NCBI GenBank assembly: GCA_016705575.1
Contig: JADIXX010000001.1
Span: forward strand, 930,001-994,000
Source of the DNA: Candidatus Aalborgicola defluviihabitans
GTDB lineage: Bacteria; Pseudomonadota; Gammaproteobacteria; Burkholderiales; Burkholderiaceae_C
Direction: 5' to 3'
Length of the DNA: 64,000 nucleotides
The notes beneath the pieces were generated by a model. The model was not told the DNA's origin, searched no databases, and saw only the letters and a list, made by a program, of their open reading frames with translations. This document shows, one piece after another, positions 9,676-16,590 of this stretch. The translations under genes were made by a program, and so were the position numbers. Within the stretch, counting starts at the first letter, position 1. Each line of letters begins with the position of its first letter.

Positions 9676-10485
9676 TTGCGCACTGGCGGCACGTCAGTTC
9701 AAGAGACATGTGCCACTTCCGCAGCCATGCCAATGGATTCCCCAAGCGTTGGATGCGAGTGAATCGTCAAACAGCAGCTTGGTGACACCTTCGTCGCGGC
9801 CATTGGCAATGTCGCGTCCGGATGCGGTCCAGGGGAACAGGCCCCTCCGTACCTTAATGCCTTGGGCGCAAGGGCAGAGTCTTTGGTGAGGCCAACCCAG
9901 GCGACTTCGGGGTCGGTGTAGGCCAAGGATGGGACGACGCGGGCGTTGAAAGCCGAGGACCGGAGATTTTCGGCCAGCTCTTTGTTGTCCTGCATCAGTT
10001 CACCACCTTGTGCGCCAGCATGGGTTGGCCCACGATATCACCGATGGCGAAGATGTGAGGCACGTTGGTGTGCATCTTGATGTCGACGTTGATGAAGCCG
10101 CGATCGGTGACAGCCACACCGGCCTTGTCGGCGGCGATCGTCTTGCCGTTCGGCGTGCGGCCTGCGGCTTGCAGGGCCAGGTCGTAGACCTGGGGCGAAG
10201 GGGCGGTTCCGCCCTCCTCTGCCGACGCGAAGGTGACCTCAATGCCTTCGGGCATGGCGCGTGCGGAGACGGTCTTGGTCTTGAGCATGATGTTGTCAAA
10301 ACGCTTGGCGTTCATCTTCTGCCAGATCTTGACCAGGTCGCGGTCGGCGCCCTGCATCAGGCCGTCCAGCAGTTCCACCACGTCCAGGCGGGCGCCCAGC
10401 GTGCTTTAGCCCTTGCCCATTTCCTGGCCGATGATGCTGCTGCCCAAAATGTGCATGCACATGGGGAAACTTGTGCTTTGTCATG
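9676..10485 (-). pseudogene. Truncated, frameshifted copy of lpdA (3' part)
   Basis: The minus strand encodes segments nearly identical to the middle and end of the intact lpdA at 20725-22596. By eye, about 15 differences occur over roughly 126 residues in the block from VELLDGLMQG to GQPMLAHK. The copy lacks about 15 residues after AHK, has a frameshift there, resumes with FNARVVPSLAYTDPEVAWVGLT, loses a further block of about 45 residues, and ends HPTLGESIGMAAEVAH followed by a stop. The 5' end of the fragment joins a broken M48 peptidase gene at about 10478-10485. No FAD domain or redox-active cysteines remain, so it is non-functional. It is a recent partial duplication that has begun to decay. 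Confidence 0.85.
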
Positions 10486-11110
10486 AAGTTGAAGCCATAG
10501 TCATCCGAGGCGGTTTCGTCGGACTGTGAGAACTGGGCATTCAGCACAGATTCGGCAATGGCGTCCAATTCCGACCCGGCGATAACCGACACCGCGCCAC
10601 TTCCCGATGCCGCTGCGCCCTTGCCGCCTGCAAACACCAGCAAGGCCTTCTTCATGGATGACACGGAATGTCCGAGCTTGGTATGGCCAATTTCGTGTCC
10701 AGTCCCGCCGCGCAGCTCGTCATCGCTCATCACATCCATCAAACCGGAATAAACGCGGATTCTGCCGTCGGGCGTGGCGAAGGCGTTCACCTCTGGCGAC
10801 AGATAGGCTTTGCAGTTGAGCGTGAGACCACCTTCATGGGTGAACTTGGACGTCAGGGCCACCAGGCGCTTGGCGTATTTGTCGCCCGCCGAGGCCAGTT
10901 ATGTGACGCATCCCGGTGCACCATCATCTGGCGCGAGCCGTCGATGACGTCGTTCTCGTTCAGGGTCGCCGCCTTGGCCACAGCGGCGATGGCTCCCAGT
11001 GAGCCCAGTCCGCCGAACACGCCGTGCGCGCTGGCCATAGGGGTTTGAGAGGTGATCAAAAGGGTCGCCAAGGTCAGTAGGTTTGTTTGAAGCCAAGTCC
11101 ATCGCAGTGG
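10478..11110 (-). pseudogene. Broken M48 family metallopeptidase fragment
   Basis: The fragment contains the zinc-peptidase motif HEIGH (within GTGHEIGHTKLGH) and preceding sequence typical of M48 LoiP/YggG-like lipoprotein peptidases (SPEVNAFATPDGRIRVYSGLMD). An upstream part in another frame has a signal-peptide-like start (LLTLATLLITSQTPMASAHG) and runs out of frame near 10900, so a frameshift separates the two parts. The 3' end is cut off after MTKHK, where lpdA-derived DNA begins. Loss of the C-terminal third and the frameshift make activity unlikely. In intact homologues the peptidase acts on envelope proteins. Confidence 0.8.
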
Positions 11111-11183
11111 TACATTTCTGATGTACCCAAACGCTGGAGGTGCGGTGCTCTCGTCATTGCCGACCAGCGGCACCGCCTCCCTC

Positions 11184-14100
11184 TCAAGGCCTGACCGTGA
11201 ACCCCTGCGAGGTACCCAGCATCTGCGCATTGATCACCCGATAACGGGTTGCGCTCTCTTGCCACCAGTACAGGCCCACCCGCTCGGCCGGTATGTCGCC
11301 CAGCGTCAGGTCCGCCACCAAGGTGTAATGCTGGCCGTTGAGCACAATGCTCGCCGTGCCGTCCAGTTCAATCGTCAGCGTGGCAGCCGGGTCCAGTCCC
11401 AGCAGCACGCTGCGCAGCGTGGTGGGATCGGCAAATGCCGGGTACAGCGCCTGGTTGTGGCCCAGGGCGTCGATGAAGTGGAAGTAGCCATCGCCGCCTT
11501 TCTGCAGTTGGGCAGCGCCCGTGGGCGCCTCCAGTTGCACCGGCGCTCTGGCTTGCACCACATAGGTCAGCCCGTTGACGCTGGCCGTCATGACGCCGTT
11601 GTCCACTTGCTTGGCGGCGACTCCGGGCAGTAGTGCGGTGATCTGCTCCAGGTGCACCAGCGCAGGTGCGATCATCAGCGACTGGCTGTTGCGCACCACC
11701 TGGTACTGGCCATTGCCCATGGGGTAGATGCCGTTGGCACGGGGGTCTTCGCTCTGGAAGGTGTGGGGGATGAAGGCCAGCTTGCCTGCGTTGAAGCCGC
11801 CCAGGGTGACGGTGCCGCAGGCGCTTTGTTCCAGATAGACCATTGCCTGTCCCAAGGCGTTGGAGAGTATGCCCACCATGTCGGCTGCAAAGGCGGGGCC
11901 TTCTTCAAGGCTCAAGTTGACGATGGCGGGCATGCTGCCCAGGCCACAGCTGGCTGGAATGGTCAGCGCAACAATGGGGGGCGTGGTGTCCGGTGGGGTG
12001 ATGACGACTGCGCTGACGGCAATGCTGACGGTGGCGGCGCTGGTGCTGTTGGCCATGCCGTCAAAGGCGTAGTAGGTGAAGCTGTCCGGCCCGCTGTAGC
12101 CTGGCGTGGGGGTGTAGACAAAGCCGCCGTTGGCGTTGAGCATCAGCGTGCCGTGGGCGGGGCCTGCATTGAGTACCGCAGTGATGGCATTGCCATCAGG
12201 GTCGCTGTCGTTGGCCAGCACGCCGGGGGCGGACACGGTCAGGTTGGGTGTGTTGCCCGTCATAACACTGTAGCTATCGTTGGTGGCAACGGGGGGGGTG
12301 TTGGCAACTGCAGTCACGGTGATGCTGACGGTGGCGGCGCTAATGCTGTTGACCGTACCGTCGTTGGCAAAGTAGGTGAAGCTGTCCGGCCCGCTGTAGC
12401 CTGCCGTGGGGGTGTAAACGAAGCCGCCGTTGGCGTTGAGTGCCAAGGTGCCATGGGTGGTGCTGACGGAAAGCACGGCGGTGATGGCGTTGCCATCGGG
12501 GTCGCTGTCATTGGCCAGCACGCCGTTTGCAGCAACGTTCAACGCGGTGTTGATGGGCGTGGCGTAGGTATCGTTCACAGCCAGGGGTGGCTGGTTACCA
12601 CCAACAAAAGGCGTCACCGTGGCACAGGCCGAGAATTCCGACGTGTCGTGCGTAGCGTTGTCGCGCGCCAGCAGCGCCACGACTTGTCCAACGCCCCAGC
12701 CGGTGGGCAGGGGTGCGGGGACAGTCAAGGTGCCCACGCCACTGCCGGATGCATCGGTCACCACAGCCGCCTGGGTGCCAGAGTCATAGCGCCCTTCGCC
12801 GTGGCCACTGGCGTGGCAGACCGGGTTGGCGTAGGCGGTTACACGGAACAGGCCGTTCGGCGAGCTGTTGAGGGTAAAGGCAATGTCAATGCCACCACCC
12901 GCGTTAGCCTTCGCGGAAGTGATGAGCGGAAAGTTTTGCAGGTCGTTGGGGCCGGTGTCCGTGTCGGTGACGTCGTTGGGTGTGACTGAGCTTGGCGCGT
13001 CTAAAGCCCCTTCCAGATTAATGCCCAGGCCACCACTGCCATAGAGGGAATTGAGGTCAAGGCTGTTGCCGCTGATGGCGCCAAGCCCGGTTGCATCCCA
13101 CACCCGAATGCCATCTCCAGTGCTATTGGCAATGGTGTTGCCGGCGATGGTATTCCCAGCCGCGCCGGCACCATTGATATTGTTGATTCGAACGCCAACC
13201 GTATTGCCCAGCGCAACACCACCCACACCCACACCGATCAAGTTGTTGGCTACGCCAATATTGTCAACCCCGTTGAGCCAGATTCCGACCCCGTTCATGG
13301 CAATGACATTGTCGGTAAGGATGTTGCCGGTTCCCGGCGCGTTCATTACTATCCCTGCCGAACCCGGTGAACTAACCACTTTGGTCATCCCGGTTTTGTC
13401 GGTACCCAACAGATTGCCACTGACGATCACGCCGGAGGCGAACACTCCAACACCCCCCAAAATCAAGTTGCGCTGGGCGGGCGAGCCCGTGGAGCCGATG
13501 ACACTGCCACCAGCCATGGCCCCCACAATAACCCCCCCGCTGGCATTGAGAAAGGGAGTGATCCCGTCGGCACGCATGCCAAGGAAATTCCCAATGAAGT
13601 TGACCTGACCATACATGCCAAAGGGGGCGTTTCCCCCGTGATTGCCCACTGACAAGCCCGTGATGGTGTTGTTGTTGACCGATGTCGGGATGTAGAACAT
13701 ATGGCTGCCAACACCACCCCCCAAGCCATTGCCATCGATTTCGATCATGATCTGTGCATCAAGGGCGCCACCTGCGGGATAGGCATAGGCAATGGAGTTG
13801 GCCACGGAGCCCGGTTGGCTGTAGCCGTTGATATTAATTGGCTCGCTAATGGTGGGCAAATTGGACGTGAGAACAATGGTGTGAACCCCCGGACCGGGGA
13901 TGTTGAAAAGGATGCTGTCCAGCCCTGGCGCGCCCGAAGAGCAACCGCCCACAGCGACATTGGTGTTGGCTGCGGTAATGGCATCGCGCAGCGTACAAAT
14001 CGATGCATTCCCCGTGGTGTCGGCGGCCGAATTGACGATGATGCCCACGAAGACCGCATGCGCCGGCGCAGCCATAAACAGCCCGGCACACAGCAGGGCC

Positions 14101-14207
14101 GCGACAAGAGGTGTTCGGCCCAGTGAAAAGCCGCTCGCATTCGATGGGTGAAGTGTTACCACGTGTGATCCTTTATCTGTGTTTTCCAGTGTTGAAAGCC
14201 CGCGCAT
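11184..14207 (-). CDS. Large exported CSLREA / beta-helix / cadherin-like protein
   Basis: This is a 1007-residue putative surface or secreted protein. A signal peptide (LVAALLCAGLFMAAPAHA, about residues 34-51) is followed by a CSLREA-type segment (NASICTLRDAITAANTN). Next comes a right-handed beta-helix region to about residue 430 (repeats such as NTIAGNTIANSTGDGIRV). Two near-identical Ig/cadherin-like repeats follow at about 545-740, each with GVLANDSDPDGNAITAVL and FVYTP-GYSGPDSFTY. A C-terminal region of about 250 residues I do not recognise. No LPXTG, PEP-CTERM or autotransporter barrel is visible, so the anchoring mode is unknown. The ATG at 14207 (AAGGG upstream) or a GTG at 14162 (AAAGGA upstream) could be the start. 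A sigma-54-type promoter lies just upstream, beside a sigma-54 activator gene. It probably has an adhesive or polysaccharide-binding role (inference). Confidence 0.75.
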   Translation of the reverse strand: MRGLSTLENTDKGSHVVTLHPSNASGFSLGRTPLVAALLCAGLFMAAPAHAVFVGIIVNSAADTTGNASICTLRDAITAANTNVAVGGCSSGAPGLDSILFNIPGPGVHTIVLTSNLPTISEPININGYSQPGSVANSIAYAYPAGGALDAQIMIEIDGNGLGGGVGSHMFYIPTSVNNNTITGLSVGNHGGNAPFGMYGQVNFIGNFLGMRADGITPFLNASGGVIVGAMAGGSVIGSTGSPAQRNLILGGVGVFASGVIVSGNLLGTDKTGMTKVVSSPGSAGIVMNAPGTGNILTDNVIAMNGVGIWLNGVDNIGVANNLIGVGVGGVALGNTVGVRINNINGAGAAGNTIAGNTIANSTGDGIRVWDATGLGAISGNSLDLNSLYGSGGLGINLEGALDAPSSVTPNDVTDTDTGPNDLQNFPLITSAKANAGGGIDIAFTLNSSPNGLFRVTAYANPVCHASGHGEGRYDSGTQAAVVTDASGSGVGTLTVPAPLPTGWGVGQVVALLARDNATHDTSEFSACATVTPFVGGNQPPLAVNDTYATPINTALNVAANGVLANDSDPDGNAITAVLSVSTTHGTLALNANGGFVYTPTAGYSGPDSFTYFANDGTVNSISAATVSITVTAVANTPPVATNDSYSVMTGNTPNLTVSAPGVLANDSDPDGNAITAVLNAGPAHGTLMLNANGGFVYTPTPGYSGPDSFTYYAFDGMANSTSAATVSIAVSAVVITPPDTTPPIVALTIPASCGLGSMPAIVNLSLEEGPAFAADMVGILSNALGQAMVYLEQSACGTVTLGGFNAGKLAFIPHTFQSEDPRANGIYPMGNGQYQVVRNSQSLMIAPALVHLEQITALLPGVAAKQVDNGVMTASVNGLTYVVQARAPVQLEAPTGAAQLQKGGDGYFHFIDALGHNQALYPAFADPTTLRSVLLGLDPAATLTIELDGTASIVLNGQHYTLVADLTLGDIPAERVGLYWWQESATRYRVINAQMLGTSQGFTVRP

Positions 14208-14255
14208 AGATATGCCCTTATGGCAGGGCGTGTTGTGCGCTGCATGGACTCAGAG

Positions 14256-14272
14256 CGCACAATGCGTGCCAG
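14256..14272 (-). promoter_or_regulatory. Candidate sigma-54 promoter of the CSLREA protein gene
   Basis: On the minus strand the sequence CTGGCACGCATTGTGCG matches the -24/-12 consensus TGGCACG-N4-TTGCW at all seven -24 positions. It keeps the GG-N10-GC spacing, but has GTGCG instead of TTGCA at -12. The start point would be near 14246, giving a leader of about 40 bases to the ATG at 14207. A sigma-54-dependent activator is encoded less than 1 kb upstream on the same strand. Confidence 0.55.
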
Positions 14273-14371
14273 AGAAAATCTTCAATGAAATCAACACTGT
14301 GGCGTATTTGCCTGGCCGCAAAGCGTCGGCGTTTTCCGACACAATCGCGCCGAGTTCGCGGATCGACTACT

Positions 14372-15034
14372 TCACCGATCAGGTCTACGCAGCGTGTTCT
14401 CCAGGAGGCGTGTCAAGCGAGTGACGGCTGCCCCAATCAAACCCAGAAGCTCCGCCTTTTGATCTGGCGGGAGTCGGTCGCCAAAATATTGAAGCAATTC
14501 CTGCGACGAAAGAATCGCGGCCAGCGGCGTGCGAAACTCATGGCCTGCCATGGCCACGATTCGGGATTGCAAGTCATGGATCTCTTGCTGGCGATCCAAT
14601 GCCGCGCGGGCCTCCGATTTCGAGTTGTGGCGCTGCGTGACATCCAGAAAGAAAACCAGCAAGCCCTGTCCCCCATTCCATGGCACGAGGTTGTCGCCCA
14701 ACTCAAGCCACTTCATCGGTTGCCGGGCCAGCTCCAGGCGGACCAAATGGTGCCGCGCTACGTCCAGCCCCAGCAGTCTGCGTTGCAGATGCTCGGCCAG
14801 CGCAGCCTGGTCGTCCCGGTGGATACGGTTCACTAGGCCTGTTGCGATGATTTCCGCTTTGGTGGCGGCCAAGATTTCGCTGGCCCTGCAGTTGACAAAC
14901 ACCACCCGCTGGTCTTGCAAGACCACCAGACCCTCGTCGATGTGTTCCGTGAGCGCGGAGGTTTCCATTTTTTTTGATTCCAGTGCCGACGATTCTTTGG
15001 TGGACGGTCTGGTCGCACTCAAGATGCGTGCCAC
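14372..15034 (-). CDS. PAS-HisKA protein lacking an ATPase domain
   Basis: This protein has 220 residues from a GTG at 15034; an ATG at 14968 would give 198, and neither has a good ribosome-binding site. A PAS domain (about 25-135, HIDEGLVVLQDQRVVFVN to FFLDVTQRH) is followed by a histidine-phosphotransfer dimerisation domain with the H-box MAGHEFRTPLAAILSSQELL (H165). The protein stops shortly after, at LLENTLRRPDR, and no HATPase_c domain is found before the next gene. The H-box closely resembles that of the larger kinase at 16591-19302 (MASHEFRTPLATILSSSDLL). It cannot autophosphorylate alone. It could be a decayed kinase, or it could receive phosphate from or heterodimerise with the larger kinase (inference). 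It lies 111 bp after the response-regulator gene. Confidence 0.7.
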   Translation of the reverse strand: MARILSATRPSTKESSALESKKMETSALTEHIDEGLVVLQDQRVVFVNCRASEILAATKAEIIATGLVNRIHRDDQAALAEHLQRRLLGLDVARHHLVRLELARQPMKWLELGDNLVPWNGGQGLLVFFLDVTQRHNSKSEARAALDRQQEIHDLQSRIVAMAGHEFRTPLAAILSSQELLQYFGDRLPPDQKAELLGLIGAAVTRLTRLLENTLRRPDR

Positions 15035-15144
15035 AAAAAAAATGCAATGGAATCAAGGCCCGCACAGCCATGCGAGGAGGCAAAGCGTCGGAGTTCGCAG
15101 ACAGTGCCCACGCTGTCTCACGACGCAGCCGTGGCCGTGTGGCG

Positions 15145-16491
15145 TCAGGCTTTGAAATTGACTGACTCTAGTTGGTGCCTGGCGAGCAAGGCATAGAAAT
15201 CGGTGCGGTTGCGCTGGGCCAGCTTGGCGGCCTGGGTTACGTTGCCGTGGGTGATTTTGAGCAATTGGGTCAGGTAGTCGCGCTCAAATTCCTTGCGCGC
15301 ATCGTCGAAGGGCAGAAGCTCCGCACCCTGGCTGGTCAGCGCGCTTTGCACCAGCGACACAGGAATCAGAGAGCCCGTGCACAGGACCACGCACTTCTCC
15401 ACCACATTCTGTAGCTGGCGCACATTGCCAGGCCAGGACGCGGTGCTAAGCTGCTCTAACGCACCGGGCGCAAAGGCCGCAATCGGTTTGGCATAGCGTT
15501 GCGACAGACTTCGCATGAAATGGTGCGCCAGCAAAGCAATGTCCTCGCGCCGCTCACCCAGAGGCGGGAGCGACAGACCAATTACATGGAGACGGTAGAA
15601 AAGATCCTCCCGGAACCGCCCTGCCGCCACTTCATCTTCGAGCTTGCGGTTGGACGCCGAAATCACCCGTACATCGACCTTGTGCGCTTTCGCGGAACCC
15701 ACCGGACGCACCTCGCGCTCTTGCAATACGCGCAGCAGCTTGACTTGCATGGTGATGGGCAAATCCGCAATTTCGTCCAGAAAAATGGTGCCCCGGTGCG
15801 CACTGGTGAAGAGCCCCACGCTGTCACGCACGGCTCCGGTGAAAGCACCTTTGACATGGCCAAAAAGTTCGGACTCCACCAGATTTTCGGGAATCGCTCC
15901 ACAGTTCACCGCCACCATCGCCTCCTGACACCGCGGACCGGATGCATGTAGCGCCCGCGCCAGGAGCTCCTTGCCGGTGCCGCTTTCGCCGTGGATCAGG
16001 ACCGAGGCATCGCTTTGTGCGATGAGCCGCGCCTCGGCCAGCAGTTTTTCCATGCGGGGGTTGCGCGTGATGATGGCCTCGCGCCAGGATTCTCCGGCTT
16101 CCTCACCTGGCATGTCCGCGCCAAGCGCCGCAGAGACCTCCAGCGCGCGGTCCACTTCACGCATGAGGTCCGCCCCTTCAAAGGGCTTGGTGATGTAGCC
16201 GAAAATGCCTTTCTGCATGGCGGCCACTGCGTCCGGTATGGTTCCGTTGGCCGTCAGCATCAGCACCGGAAGCAAGGGAAAGCGCCGGTGCACGGCATTG
16301 AATAATTGCAGCCCGTCCATGCCCGGCATGCGCAGGTCCGTGATCATGAGGTGCGGCAGTTCGCGGTCCAACAGCGCCATGGCCGCCGCACCACTATTGG
16401 CCTCTATCGCCGTATGCCCCTCATAGTGAAGGCGCAGGGACAGCAGCCTGAGCAAGGAAGGATCATCATCAACAATCAGGATACGGGCCAT
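15145..16491 (-). CDS. Sigma-54-dependent response regulator (NtrC/GlrR type)
   Basis: The start is set at the ATG giving MARILIVDDD (448 residues). The receiver domain has an acidic pocket DDD at 8-10, phospho-acceptor D52 in ITDLRMPG, and KPFEG. The AAA+ domain shows the Walker A motif GESGTGKE, the sigma-54 contact loop GAFTGA, Walker B IFLDEIADL, and the arginine-rich GRFREDLFYRL. A Fis-type helix-turn-helix lies at the C-terminus (GNVTQAAKLAQRNRTDFYALL). It activates sigma-54 promoters by ATP hydrolysis after phosphorylation. The kinase is probably the adjacent 903-residue protein, and a sigma-54 promoter candidate lies in front of the large exported protein gene downstream. The C-terminal layout is like GlrR/QseF, but the target set is unknown. 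Confidence 0.9.
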   Translation of the reverse strand: MARILIVDDDPSLLRLLSLRLHYEGHTAIEANSGAAAMALLDRELPHLMITDLRMPGMDGLQLFNAVHRRFPLLPVLMLTANGTIPDAVAAMQKGIFGYITKPFEGADLMREVDRALEVSAALGADMPGEEAGESWREAIITRNPRMEKLLAEARLIAQSDASVLIHGESGTGKELLARALHASGPRCQEAMVAVNCGAIPENLVESELFGHVKGAFTGAVRDSVGLFTSAHRGTIFLDEIADLPITMQVKLLRVLQEREVRPVGSAKAHKVDVRVISASNRKLEDEVAAGRFREDLFYRLHVIGLSLPPLGERREDIALLAHHFMRSLSQRYAKPIAAFAPGALEQLSTASWPGNVRQLQNVVEKCVVLCTGSLIPVSLVQSALTSQGAELLPFDDARKEFERDYLTQLLKITHGNVTQAAKLAQRNRTDFYALLARHQLESVNFKA

Positions 16492-16590
16492 GGACGCCAA
16501 TCAGGTTGAGCACATACTGCGGGGTTTTGCGAGGCATCGCTGTAGTGAAATTTTTTTTGCAAGCATAGCCGCATGGGGTGTGCTGCGCCT

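Noticed and set aside
12066..12540. Near-identical DNA repeats in the CSLREA protein gene considered as a mobile repeat
   Set aside because: They are in-frame tandem protein domains of one gene, not separate elements.
11652..12989. A 445-codon plus-strand frame antisense to the CSLREA protein gene
   Set aside because: Its repetitive Gly/His/Val composition mirrors the repeats on the other strand; no ribosome-binding site or domain was found.
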